A stretch of 64,000 nt of DNA from Streptacidiphilus albus JL83 (lineage in GTDB: Bacteria; Actinomycetota; Actinomycetes; Streptomycetales; Streptomycetaceae): contig NZ_JQML01000001.1 in the NCBI RefSeq assembly GCF_000744705.1, forward strand, positions 4,288,017-4,352,016, given 5' to 3'. A program made the translations under genes and the position numbers. Shown in pieces: positions 52,258-60,762 of this stretch (the stretch's first letter is position 1; every line of letters begins with the position of its first letter). Under the pieces are notes generated by a model. It did not search any database, had not been told where the DNA came from, and was given only the letters and a program-made list of their open reading frames with translations.

Positions 52258-53724
52258 TCAGCCGGCGGATCCGGCACCGGCGCCCGCTCGGTGCCGACGC
52301 ATCATCAGCAGGTAGACGCCGGCCGAGACGATGATGCCGGTCGGCAGCGACAGGTCGGCGCCCCCGGCCGCACGGGCGACCGGACCGGTGTAGAAGCTGG
52401 TGCTCAGGCACAGCGAGGCGGCGGCGGTACCGGCCACCAGCGCCGTCGCCCCGGCCCAGTTGACGCCGCCGCGGTACCAGAAGCGTCCGCCGCGGCTCTC
52501 GTCGCTGAGTTCGAGCCCGTTGTAGCGGTTGCGGCGCCAGAGGATGTCGGCGGCGTAGACGGCCATGCTCGGGCCGAGCAGGGCGACCATCAGCTCCAGC
52601 ATGTTGCTGACGGTGTCGAGGAAGTCGGACACCAGCACCGCGTACAGGGTCAGCGCGACGCCGAGGGCGCCGTCCAGCGCGACGCTGCGCGAGCGGCGGA
52701 TCCGGACCCCGACCGCCATCAGCGCCAGGCCGGAACTGTAGGCGGTCATCGCGTTGTTGGCGATCGCGCCGAGGACGACGGCGAGCAGGAAGGCCGGCCT
52801 GAACCAGCCCGGCAGGATGGCGGTGAGCGCGGTCTGCGGGTCGGTCATGTCGATCGCGGTGCCGGCCAGCGACCCGAGCGCGGTGAAGAGCACGCTGGGG
52901 AGGAACGCGCCGAGCGCCGTCCACCAGGCGATCGACGCCGACGAGGTGGAGCGCGGCAGGTAGCGGGAGAAGTCGGCGCTGTTGTTGTAGCTCAGCGGGG
53001 CGGAGGCGATCAGCGCCAGCCCGCCGGCCATCGCGGCCCCGAGCGCGGTGCCGTGCAGCGGCTGGGCGGGGTGGTAGGACCAGTCGGCCCGGTTCAGCAC
53101 GTACCCGGCCAGGACCACGAAGACCACCGTCAGCACCAGGGTGAACGGCAGGTAGAGCCGGACGATGGTGGCGTGGCCGTAGACGCTGATGGCCAGCGTC
53201 GCCGCGGCGACGGCCACCACGATGACGGTCTTGGCCACGGCGTCCGGATGGACGCCGAACCTGGCCACCAGGCTGAACGCGGCCAGCGAGGCCGCCGCCC
53301 AGTTCAGCGCGAGGTAGCAGACCGAGACGAACCAGCCGGTCAGCGCGATGTTCACGCGGTTGCCACGGGTGCCGAACATGGCCCGCATGATCACTTCGCT
53401 CGGCGTGCCGGAGGCCGGACCGCTCACCGCCAACAGCCCGACCAGCCCCCAGAGGAGGTTGCCGGCCACGATCACCAGCAGCGACTGCCACAGGTCCAGG
53501 CCCATCAGGATCAGCGCGCCGCCGACCACCAGGCTGAGGTAGCTCACATTGGGCGCCGCCCAGACGCCGAAGAGGTCCCGGGCCCGGCCGTGCCGCTCAC
53601 TGTCGGGGATGTGGTCGATCCCGTGGGTCTCCATGCCCCGCGCCCTGCCCGCGCCCTCGCTCTCGCCCTCCCCGGGCGGGGAGGCGGACGCGACCGCGTC
53701 GCGGTCTGGAATCGTGGGTGCCAT
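52258..53724 (-). CDS. NCS1-family purine-cytosine permease
   Basis: The 488-residue transporter has about twelve membrane segments and NCS1 features: GVWAAPNVSYLSLVVGGAL in TM1, GTPSEVIMRAMFGTRGNRV, and SAPLSYNNSADFSRYLPRST in the TM6 region. NCS1 proteins import nucleobases, hydantoins or allantoin with cations. The ATG at 53724 has GGAGG 5 bases upstream. It is divergent from a TetR regulator, which is followed by an amidohydrolase gene, so uptake and hydrolysis of an amide-type N-heterocycle is likely. Confidence 0.92.
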   Translation of the reverse strand: MAPTIPDRDAVASASPPGEGESEGAGRARGMETHGIDHIPDSERHGRARDLFGVWAAPNVSYLSLVVGGALILMGLDLWQSLLVIVAGNLLWGLVGLLAVSGPASGTPSEVIMRAMFGTRGNRVNIALTGWFVSVCYLALNWAAASLAAFSLVARFGVHPDAVAKTVIVVAVAAATLAISVYGHATIVRLYLPFTLVLTVVFVVLAGYVLNRADWSYHPAQPLHGTALGAAMAGGLALIASAPLSYNNSADFSRYLPRSTSSASIAWWTALGAFLPSVLFTALGSLAGTAIDMTDPQTALTAILPGWFRPAFLLAVVLGAIANNAMTAYSSGLALMAVGVRIRRSRSVALDGALGVALTLYAVLVSDFLDTVSNMLELMVALLGPSMAVYAADILWRRNRYNGLELSDESRGGRFWYRGGVNWAGATALVAGTAAASLCLSTSFYTGPVARAAGGADLSLPTGIIVSAGVYLLMMRRHRAGAGAGSAG

Positions 53725-53767
53725 GGGGTCCTCCGAGCAGCAGGTGAACACGGACAAGGGAGTCGGC

Positions 53768-53796
53768 TTGTCTATTGGTCGCACATCCAATAGCGT
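53768..53796 (+). promoter_or_regulatory. tetR promoter with palindromic operator in its spacer
   Basis: A -35 element TTGTCT (53768-53773), a 17-bp spacer and a -10 element TAGCGT (53791-53796) end 7 bases before the tetR ATG. The 22-bp inverted repeat CTATTGG-N8-CCAATAG (53772-53793) fills the spacer, so a bound dimer would exclude RNA polymerase. It is also 48 bases from the permease start on the other strand and may control both genes. Confidence 0.75.
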
Positions 53797-53803
53797 TCAG
53801 GAC

Positions 53804-54499
53804 ATGACGTCAAGCGTTCGGCCGAAACGGGTTCGCAAGGCCCCGGAGGCCCGGCGCGCCGAGATCGTCGCCACCGCCGAGACCATCGCCCTGACCGAGG
53901 GCCTGGAACTGATCACGGTGCGGCGGATCGCCGACGAGCTGGCCGTCCGCCCCGGACTGATCAGCCACTACTTCCCGGTGGCCGAGGACCTGGTCGCGGA
54001 GGCGTTCGGCGACGCGGCGACGGCCGAACTGGACCGGCTGATCCCGGCCGACCGGCCGGCCGGGCAGGCGCTCGGCCAGCTGGCCCGCTTCCTGTCGCTG
54101 ACCGGTGGCCGGCGCTACGACGACATGAGCCGGCTCTGGCTGAACGCCCGGCACCTGAGCCGGTACCGGGCCACGCTGCGGGACCGGGTCGGCCACCAGG
54201 AGTCGCTGTGGCGCGAGCGCCTCACCGGGCTCGTCCGCGAGGGCGTCGACGCCGGGGACTTCCGCACCGACGACCCGGCGGCGGCGGTCATCCAGATCCT
54301 CGTCGTCCTGGACGGCCAGGGCGCCCACGTCAACACCGACCGCAGCAACCGCCCGCGCCCCGTCCGGACGATGGCCTTCAGCACGGCGGAGCGGGTGCTC
54401 GACCTGCCCGCCGGCGCGCTGGAGGCGCTCGCACCGGCACCCGCGACCACCGACGACCCGTCCGGTCACGAACCCTCCCGGCCCCCGGCCGGGGACTGA
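53804..54499 (+). CDS. TetR-family transcriptional regulator
   Basis: The 231-residue regulator has a TetR helix-turn-helix (IVATAETIALTEGLELITVR-RIADELAVRPGLISHYF, about 19-55) and a ligand domain like those of the TetR_C_6 group (BetI-like). The ATG at 53804 follows its -10 by 7 bases with no Shine-Dalgarno box, pointing to leaderless transcription. It lies between the divergent NCS1 permease and a downstream amidohydrolase, and a palindrome in its promoter should be its own operator. Confidence 0.92.
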   Translation: MTSSVRPKRVRKAPEARRAEIVATAETIALTEGLELITVRRIADELAVRPGLISHYFPVAEDLVAEAFGDAATAELDRLIPADRPAGQALGQLARFLSLTGGRRYDDMSRLWLNARHLSRYRATLRDRVGHQESLWRERLTGLVREGVDAGDFRTDDPAAAVIQILVVLDGQGAHVNTDRSNRPRPVRTMAFSTAERVLDLPAGALEALAPAPATTDDPSGHEPSRPPAGD

Positions 54500-54524
54500 C
54501 CAACTGCCCCGAAGGAGCCGCCCC

Positions 54525-56156
54525 GTGCACCCCGATCTCGTCCTGCTCTCCGCCCGGCTGCTCGACCCGGTCACGGGCCGGTTCCTTCCGCACAGCGCCC
54601 TCGCCGCGAGCGGCGGCCTGATCAGCTGCCTCGGCGACGACCGCGAGGTCCGCGCGCTCGCCGGACCGGCCACCACCGTCATCGACCTCAAGGGGGCCGT
54701 GGTCTCCCCCGGCTTCGTCGACGGACACCTGCACCCGGTCTCCGGCGCCGAGCGGACCCGGGGCGTCGACCTGTCCGGCTGCGCCGACCTGGCCGCCGTG
54801 CGCAGCACCCTCGCCCGTGCCCGGGAGGGGCTCACCGCCGGTGCCTGGCTGCGCGGTTGGGGCCTGGACCCGAACGTCTTCGGCGACCTGCCGGTCAGCG
54901 CCGCCACCCTCGGACCGGTCGTCGACGGCGTCCCGGCGCTGCTCGACCTCTTCGACGGCCACTCGGTGCTGGCCGGCTCCCGGGCGCTGGAGCTGGCCGG
55001 GGTCGACGGCCCCCGGCAGTTCGAGCAGGCGGCCGAGGTCGTCTGCGACGAACAGGGCCGCCCGACCGGCCTGCTGCTGGAGGACGCGGCCTGCGAACTG
55101 GTCGAGGCCGCCGCCCCCAGGGCCACCGCCGCCGAGGAGCGCGCGCAGCTCTCCGCCGTGCTGCGCGGGATGGCCGCAGCTGGCCTGACCGGCGGCCACG
55201 CCATGGACGCCCACGGCAACAGCCTCGACCTGTACGCCGCGCTGGAAGCCGACGGCGAACTGCCGCTCCGGCTCCGGGTCGCCCCGCACTGCCAGCCCGG
55301 CGCGGACGCGGAGAGCGTGGCCGAGCTGATCCGGGGCCAGGGTGTCGGCGGACGGCTGTGGCGGGTGGCCGGGGTCAAGCTGTTCATCGACGGCACCATC
55401 GACAACGGCACCGCCTGGCTCGAACACCCGGACTGCCACGGGGACTCGGCGCACGCCTTCTGGCCCGACCCGCAGCAGTACACCCGGGCGGTGGGCCAGC
55501 TGCACCGGGCCGGCGTGGCCACCGCCACCCACGCCATCGGCGACGCGGCCGTCCGCCACGTCCTCGACTCCCTCGCCCGGGCCCGGACCGGGACCCCGCC
55601 CCGGACCGGCGACGTCCGGCACCGGGTCGAGCACATCGAGACCGTTCCCGACGGCACCGTGCGGCGCTTCGCCGAGCTCGGGGTCACCGCCTCCATGCAG
55701 CCCACCCACTGCTGCGACTACACCCGGGCCGACCACACCGACAACTGGTCCCGCCGCCTGGGCGAGGAGCGCGCCGGGCGGGGCTGGCGCTGCCGGGACC
55801 TGGCCGAGGCCGGGGTGCGGGTGGTCCTGGGCTCCGACTGGCCGATCGCCCCCTACGCGCCGCTCGGGGTCATGGCCGGGGCCCGGCACCGCCGTCCCAC
55901 CCGCGACCTCGCCCAGCCGCCGCACGGGATCGACCAGGCGCTGAGCCCGCTCCAGGCGCTCCAGGGCATCACCGTCCACCCCGCCTGGGTGGACGGCGAG
56001 GAGGAGCGGGCGGGACGACCGGCCGTCGGCCACCGCGCCGACCTCACCGTCCTCGCGGACGACCCGCTCACCGTGGCCGACACCGACCTCGCCGCACTCC
56101 CGGTGCTGCTGACCGTCGTCGACGGCCGTCCCACCCACCGGGCCGACCACCTCTGA
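54525..56156 (+). CDS. Amidohydrolase family protein (YtcJ/amidohydrolase_3 type)
   Basis: The 543-residue metal-dependent hydrolase begins with GTG behind AAGGAG. It has the small beta domain, the metal motif VDGHLHP (His68, His70), later metal His in THAIGDAAV and HRVEHIE, and the catalytic Asp in VLGSDWPIAPYAPLGVM. The closing GHRADLTVLADDPL is typical. YtcJ-like members hydrolyse N-substituted formamides, hydantoin-like or related amides. It starts 25 bp after tetR and forms a functional unit with the NCS1 permease. Confidence 0.92.
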   Translation: MHPDLVLLSARLLDPVTGRFLPHSALAASGGLISCLGDDREVRALAGPATTVIDLKGAVVSPGFVDGHLHPVSGAERTRGVDLSGCADLAAVRSTLARAREGLTAGAWLRGWGLDPNVFGDLPVSAATLGPVVDGVPALLDLFDGHSVLAGSRALELAGVDGPRQFEQAAEVVCDEQGRPTGLLLEDAACELVEAAAPRATAAEERAQLSAVLRGMAAAGLTGGHAMDAHGNSLDLYAALEADGELPLRLRVAPHCQPGADAESVAELIRGQGVGGRLWRVAGVKLFIDGTIDNGTAWLEHPDCHGDSAHAFWPDPQQYTRAVGQLHRAGVATATHAIGDAAVRHVLDSLARARTGTPPRTGDVRHRVEHIETVPDGTVRRFAELGVTASMQPTHCCDYTRADHTDNWSRRLGEERAGRGWRCRDLAEAGVRVVLGSDWPIAPYAPLGVMAGARHRRPTRDLAQPPHGIDQALSPLQALQGITVHPAWVDGEEERAGRPAVGHRADLTVLADDPLTVADTDLAALPVLLTVVDGRPTHRADHL

Positions 56157-56278
56157 GCAGTGGTGAACCGGCCCCACCATCGATGCAACTGAACCCCCTG
56201 CCTGGGCGTAAACACTGCGGCGGCGCCCGAGAGCGGGCAGCGCACCGATCGGCAGGACCGAGGACGAGGGGAGGTGCG

Positions 56279-56881
56279 GTGGCGGAACAGAGAGGTCTCG
56301 ACTTCGACGATTTCTATGCCGCGACGTACCGGCGGGTGGTGGGGCAGGTGTACCTGATGACGGGCAGCATGGCCGAGGCCGAGGACTGCGTGCAGGAGGC
56401 CTACGCCCGTGCCTGGCAGCGGTGGGCCAAGGTCAGCCGGCACGAGGCGCCCGAGGCGTGGGTGCGCACCGTCTCCTACCGGCTCTCCGTCTCGGCCTGG
56501 CGGAAGGCGGTGAACCGGCTGTCCGCGCACCGGCGCGGCGCGGCCGGTGAGGAGGTGCCCGGTCTGAGCCCGGACCACCTGGCGCTGGTGGCCGGACTGC
56601 GGAAGATCTCGGTCGAGCAGCGGAACGCGATAGTGCTGCACCACCTCGTCGGACTGTCGGTGCAGGAGGTCGCGGCGCAGACGGACAGCCCGGTGGGCAC
56701 CGTCAAGGCCCGGCTGTCGCGGGGCCGCAAGGCGCTCTCGCCGCATCTCACCGAGCAGTGGGACGAGACCGCGCCGGGGGCGTCCACCGTCGGCCCGGCC
56801 GCGCCCCCGCCGGGCGTGCGCCCCGCGTCCGGCATGCACCCCGCGACCGGCGCACGTCCCGCGGCCGGGAAGGAGTTCTGA
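56279..56881 (+). CDS. SigE-family ECF RNA polymerase sigma factor
   Basis: The 200-residue protein has sigma region 2 (DFDDFYAATYRRVVGQVYLM, AEAEDCVQEAYARAWQRW) and region 4 (LVAGLRKISVEQRNAIVLHH, LVGLSVQEVAAQTDSPVGTV-KARLSRGRKAL), linked without region 3, as in the SigE-family 70 subgroup common in streptomycetes. The GTG at 56279 follows GGGAGG. A Pro/Ala-rich tail of about 35 residues ends it. The next gene begins 2 bases after its stop and encodes a membrane protein that may regulate it. Confidence 0.92.
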   Translation: MAEQRGLDFDDFYAATYRRVVGQVYLMTGSMAEAEDCVQEAYARAWQRWAKVSRHEAPEAWVRTVSYRLSVSAWRKAVNRLSAHRRGAAGEEVPGLSPDHLALVAGLRKISVEQRNAIVLHHLVGLSVQEVAAQTDSPVGTVKARLSRGRKALSPHLTEQWDETAPGASTVGPAAPPPGVRPASGMHPATGARPAAGKEF

Positions 56882-56883
56882 CC

Positions 56884-58071
56884 GTGGTCCAGAACATCGA
56901 GGATTTCCGAGACATCGACCCGGAGCGGTTCGAGGACCTGCTCTCCGCCGTCTCCGTCGGCGCGGCCGCCGCCGCCCGTCCGCCGGGTCCCGCCGCCGCA
57001 CGGGCGCGAGGCCGACGGCGCGGGATCCAGCGCCGGGTGGCCATGACCGCGTTTCCGATGGCCCTGGCCGTCGTGGGCGCAGTGGTCGGCTACGGCCTGG
57101 CAGGCAGCGGTTCCGGCCCGACGCCCCTTCCGGCCGCGCCCGTGACCGCCCCGGCGACGACCGCCCCCGCCCCGAGCACCTCCGCCACCAGCGGAACGGC
57201 GGCACGGTCCGCCGCCCCGACGCTCTCGCTCAACTTTCCGAGCGCGCTGGCCGAGGGGGCGCTGAACCAGATCTCCTTCACCGTCGACAACCCCGGCGCG
57301 GCCCGCACCACAACCGTCTCCGTCCAGCTCGGCACGCCGACCATGCCGACGCCGAACGCGACGACACCGGACGAGTCGGCCGTCGCCGAGCGGCTGGACC
57401 CGGCATCCGGCGCCTGGGTCTCCGTTCCGGTCCAGTACCAGGCGGTTGCGGTGGGCCCGTCGGCCGACGTGGCGACCTTCGCGCTGAACCTGCCCGCCGC
57501 CGGCAGCGTCACCCAGTCCCTGCGGATCATCCCGGTGGGCGTCACCGACGCGGAACTCGTCGTCCAACTGAGCGGGGGCCGCCGTAGGCTGGTCAGCAAC
57601 TCCCGTGATCTGCAACTGGTCGCGCCCTCGTTCACGGCCACCGGTCCGACGACGGTCACCACCGGGACCACCTCGGGCGAGTCCGACTTCACCCTCACCG
57701 ACTCGACCACCGGCTCCTACACCGGTGTCCAACTGCACCTCGACGCCTACGGCTCCACGTCGGACTGCTCCTTCAGCCCGTTCCCGGACGCCCAGTGGTC
57801 GGACGGCGGGGCCTGGCACACCGTCTCGCTGGCCGGTCAGTGGCCGCTGCTGGACACGGTGTCCCTGTCGCCGGGGCAGAGCATCGTGGTCAGGGTGAAG
57901 CTGCCGGTCCCGGCCACGACGCCGTCGTGCCTGGCCCGGGGCCAGGTCGGCATGATCGTGCAGACGCCGGGCGCCGGTACCGCGGTCCAGAACGGAACCC
58001 CCGGCAACAACCTGCCGCCGGGGCTCGACCTGCGGGCCGACGCGCCGTTCTTCGACGTCGTCCACGGCTGA
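56884..58071 (+). CDS. Single-pass membrane protein, sigma-factor partner candidate
   Basis: I do not recognise a named family. The 395-residue protein has an N-terminal cytoplasmic stretch with IDPERFEDLLSA, one membrane segment (about 55-78), a Thr/Ala/Pro-rich linker and a beta-rich extracytoplasmic part from about residue 110 with LSLNFPSALAEGALNQISFT and other Ig-like strands. The position 2 bases after the sigma gene suggests it senses or tethers, but no zinc HxxxCxxC anti-sigma motif is present. GTG at 56884 is the start. A hairpin follows. Confidence 0.78.
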   Translation: MVQNIEDFRDIDPERFEDLLSAVSVGAAAAARPPGPAAARARGRRRGIQRRVAMTAFPMALAVVGAVVGYGLAGSGSGPTPLPAAPVTAPATTAPAPSTSATSGTAARSAAPTLSLNFPSALAEGALNQISFTVDNPGAARTTTVSVQLGTPTMPTPNATTPDESAVAERLDPASGAWVSVPVQYQAVAVGPSADVATFALNLPAAGSVTQSLRIIPVGVTDAELVVQLSGGRRRLVSNSRDLQLVAPSFTATGPTTVTTGTTSGESDFTLTDSTTGSYTGVQLHLDAYGSTSDCSFSPFPDAQWSDGGAWHTVSLAGQWPLLDTVSLSPGQSIVVRVKLPVPATTPSCLARGQVGMIVQTPGAGTAVQNGTPGNNLPPGLDLRADAPFFDVVHG

Positions 58072-58116
58072 CCCGGTCAGCACCCTCCGGCCCGGCCTGT
58101 CCCGTCAAAGCCGGCC

Positions 58117-58154
58117 CCGGTCCGGTCACGCCGACTCCGACGTGACCGGACCGG
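58117..58154 (+). terminator. Terminator of the sigma factor operon
   Basis: A perfect 14-bp stem (58117-58130 with 58141-58154) with a 10-base loop follows the membrane protein gene. Confidence 0.8.
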
Positions 58155-58167
58155 AATCCCCGAACCG

Positions 58168-58329
58168 GTGACACCCTCCGCTACCCGCAGGTGGACGGGG
58201 CGGCCGCCCCGCGACGAGGAACTCACCCGCGCCGGCGTCCGACTGGTCGCCGTACCGGACTGCGGGCACGACATCATCCTGGACAACCCGGACGCCTTCG
58301 CCCGACCGACCGCCACCGCGCCCGGCTGA
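58168..58329 (+). pseudogene. C-terminal remnant of an alpha/beta hydrolase
   Basis: The 53-codon frame ends LTRAGVRLVAVPDCGHDIIL, followed by DNPDAFARPTATAPG and a stop. VPDCGH with the catalytic His and DNPDAFA is the usual end of alpha/beta hydrolase-fold proteins. Nothing resembling the nucleophile elbow or the rest of the fold is upstream, where a terminator stands instead. I read it as a deletion remnant starting near 58213. Confidence 0.6.
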
Positions 58330-58349
58330 CGCCTTCGCGACCCGGACCC

Positions 58350-58841
58350 TCAGGGCTCAGGGACCAGGTGCCGACGGCCGGCTATCTGCTCGAAGATCAG
58401 GTTGGTCCGGGTCTGCGCCACTGCCGGATGGGTGGTGAGGTGGTCCACCACGAAGTCGCGCAGGGCGTCGGGGTGCGCGAGGGCGACATGGAGCAGGTAG
58501 TCGTCGGACCCGGCCATGTGGAACACCGCCACCACGCCGGGCATGTCGGGGGCGGTGGCGCGGAAGCTCTCGTTCTGCTCACGCGTGTGCGCCCGGAGCC
58601 GGACCGAGATCATCGCCTGCAGCGGCAGCCCGATCGCAGCAGGGGCGATCTCCGCCCGGAAACCGCGGATGACCCCGCGCTCGCGCAGCGCGCGCACCCG
58701 GGCCAGACAGGTCGAGGGGGCGATGCCCACCGCGTCCGCGAGCGCGTTGTTCGGCGTGCGGGCGTTGTCGGCGAGGATGCGCAGGATCGCCCGGTCCACA
58801 TCGTCGATGGGCGCTCGGCGCGCTTCGGAAATATTCGGCAC
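58350..58841 (-). CDS. Lrp/AsnC-family regulator
   Basis: The 163-residue protein has an N-terminal helix-turn-helix (IDDVDRAILRILADNARTPN, NALADAVGIAPSTCLARVRAL) and a RAM ligand domain (AVFHMAGSDDYLLHVALAHP). Such proteins bind amino acids and form octamers. It is divergent from a PLP-dependent amino acid decarboxylase gene, whose substrate is the likely effector. The start is GTG at 58841. A 17-bp palindrome lies 48 bases upstream. Confidence 0.93.
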   Translation of the reverse strand: MPNISEARRAPIDDVDRAILRILADNARTPNNALADAVGIAPSTCLARVRALRERGVIRGFRAEIAPAAIGLPLQAMISVRLRAHTREQNESFRATAPDMPGVVAVFHMAGSDDYLLHVALAHPDALRDFVVDHLTTHPAVAQTRTNLIFEQIAGRRHLVPEP

Positions 58842-58888
58842 GCCACCCAGAGTCCCTGCCCGTACCGATGATAAGCAAGGATTCTGCC

Positions 58889-58905
58889 GAAGATTCCGAA
58901 TCTTC
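58889..58905. promoter_or_regulatory. Lrp-type palindromic operator
   Basis: GAAGATTCCGAATCTTC is a perfect 17-bp palindrome in the divergent promoter, centred at 58897. Outer arms AAGCAA (58874-58879) and TTGCTT (58912-58917) almost share its centre, so more than one dimer may bind, as expected of an Lrp octamer. Confidence 0.7.
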
Positions 58906-59007
58906 TGCGGATTGCTTCCCCCTCACCCGCCACAGGTTCCATTCTGGCTAGCGATCGGACCGGCTCACGCCAACGCCTCCGACCCAGCGAACCGGGAGTG
59001 CTGAGCC

Positions 59008-60759
59008 ATGAGCCGAACCGACACCCTGGCCGTTCGAATCGGCCACGACGAACCCGTACGGACGGACCTCCGAGCCGCGCCCCTGGACGTGTCCCCCCTC
59101 CGCGGCCCGCACGCCCCGTCCCGGTCGACCCCGGTCCAGGAACCGCACCTCGGCGACTTCGAGCTGCCAACCGGTGGGCTCGACGACGAGCAGCGGCTGC
59201 GCGCCCTCGACACGATGGACGCGTACCTGACGAGCAAGCGCCAGTACCTGCTGGGCTACCAGGCCACCCAGGAGATGGGCAGCGGCGCCCTCGACCTCGG
59301 CCGGTTCCTGCACCACAACATCAACAACCTCGGCGACCCGTTCCAGAGCGGTGGCTACAAGCCGAACACCAAGGTCGTCGAGCGCGCGGTGCTCGACTAC
59401 TACGCCGCCCTGTGGCACGCCGAGGGGCCGTACGACGCGGACGACCCCCAGTCGTACTGGGGGTACGTGCTCTCCATGGGCTCGACCGAGGGCAATATGT
59501 ACGCGCTCTGGAACGCCAGGGACTACCTGAGCGGCAAGGCGCTGATCCAGCGCCCGACCGGTACGTCCGGCGCCCCGCGCCACGTCCGGGCCGCGTCCGG
59601 GCCGGGCAACCCCAACGCCCGCCGCCCGGTGGCGTTCTACTCGGAGGACACTCACTACTCGTTCGCCAAGGCGGTCCACGTGCTGGGCGTGGAGACCTTC
59701 GGCGCCGTGGGCATGGAGCAGTATCCGGGCGAGTGTCCGCTGGTCGGGCCGACGGGTCAGCCGCGCGACTGGCCGGCCGAGGCGCCCTCCCGCAGCGGCC
59801 CCTCGGGTCATCCGTGGGACGGCACCGGCGAGATCGACATCGACGCCCTGGCGGTGCTGGTGGAGTTCTTCGCCGCCAAGGGGCACCCGATCTTCGTCAG
59901 CCTCAACCTCGGCAGCACCTTCAAGGGGGCCCACGACGACGTCCGACAGGTCTGCGAGCGACTGCTGCCGATCTTCGAGCGGTACGACCTGATCCGCAGC
60001 GAGGTGGTCCACGGCAGGGACCCGGGCACCGGCGAGCCACTGGTCGACCTGCGCCGACGCTTCTGGATCCATGTGGACGGCGCCCTCGGCGCCGGCTACG
60101 CGCCCTTCATGCGGATGGCCGGCGCGGATCCGGCGGCGTTCGGTTGGACCCCCGACACCGACCTGCCGGAGTTCGACTTCGGCATCACCCTGCCCACCGA
60201 GCGGTTCGGCGATGTCGACATGGTCTCCTCGATCGCCATGAGCGGCCACAAGTGGCCCGGCGCACCTTGGCCGTGCGGCATCTACATGACGAAGGTCAAG
60301 TACCAGATCGCCCCGCCGTCCCAGCCCGAGTACATCGGCGCGCCCGACACCACCTTCGCTGGCTCCCGCAACGGATTCTCGCCGCTGGTGCTCTGGGACC
60401 ACCTGTCCCGGCACTCCTACCAGGAGCAGGTGGACCGGATCCGCCGGGCCCAGGAGCTGGCCGCCTACCTGGAGCAGCAACTGCGCCGCCTGGAGCAGGA
60501 GCGCGGCGTCGAGCTGTGGCCGGCCCGCACCCCGGGCGCCATCACCGTCCGGTTCCGCAAGCCCGGCCCCGAGCTGGTGGCGAAGTGGTCGCTGTCCTCG
60601 CAGGACGTGCTGATGGTTCCGGGCGACGAGGCCACCCGGCGCAGCTACGTCCACGTCTTCCTGATGTCGTCGGTCGACCGGGCCAAGCTGGACGCCCTGC
60701 TGCGGGACCTCGCCGACGACCCCGCCATCCTCCGACAGGCCGCCACCACGCTCGGATGA
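59008..60759 (+). CDS. PLP-dependent group II amino acid decarboxylase
   Basis: The 583-residue enzyme has the fold-type I decarboxylase features MGSTEGNMYALWNARDYL, EDTHYSFAKAVHVLGVE, IHVDGALGAGYAPFM and the PLP lysine Lys415 in SGHKWPG. It is related to histidine and aromatic amino acid decarboxylases but larger, with a 60-residue leader and an insert near residues 245-275. It should make an amine from an amino acid, in the cytoplasm. Control by the divergent Lrp regulator is likely. It ends 3 bp from the convergent DUF4276 gene with no terminator between. Confidence 0.92.
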   Translation: MSRTDTLAVRIGHDEPVRTDLRAAPLDVSPLRGPHAPSRSTPVQEPHLGDFELPTGGLDDEQRLRALDTMDAYLTSKRQYLLGYQATQEMGSGALDLGRFLHHNINNLGDPFQSGGYKPNTKVVERAVLDYYAALWHAEGPYDADDPQSYWGYVLSMGSTEGNMYALWNARDYLSGKALIQRPTGTSGAPRHVRAASGPGNPNARRPVAFYSEDTHYSFAKAVHVLGVETFGAVGMEQYPGECPLVGPTGQPRDWPAEAPSRSGPSGHPWDGTGEIDIDALAVLVEFFAAKGHPIFVSLNLGSTFKGAHDDVRQVCERLLPIFERYDLIRSEVVHGRDPGTGEPLVDLRRRFWIHVDGALGAGYAPFMRMAGADPAAFGWTPDTDLPEFDFGITLPTERFGDVDMVSSIAMSGHKWPGAPWPCGIYMTKVKYQIAPPSQPEYIGAPDTTFAGSRNGFSPLVLWDHLSRHSYQEQVDRIRRAQELAAYLEQQLRRLEQERGVELWPARTPGAITVRFRKPGPELVAKWSLSSQDVLMVPGDEATRRSYVHVFLMSSVDRAKLDALLRDLADDPAILRQAATTLG

Positions 60760-60762
60760 CCC

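Noticed and set aside
52064..54500. tRNA-Arg as an attachment site of an integrated element
   Set aside because: No integrase, excisionase or duplicated tRNA 3' end is found nearby; the following genes are ordinary metabolic ones.
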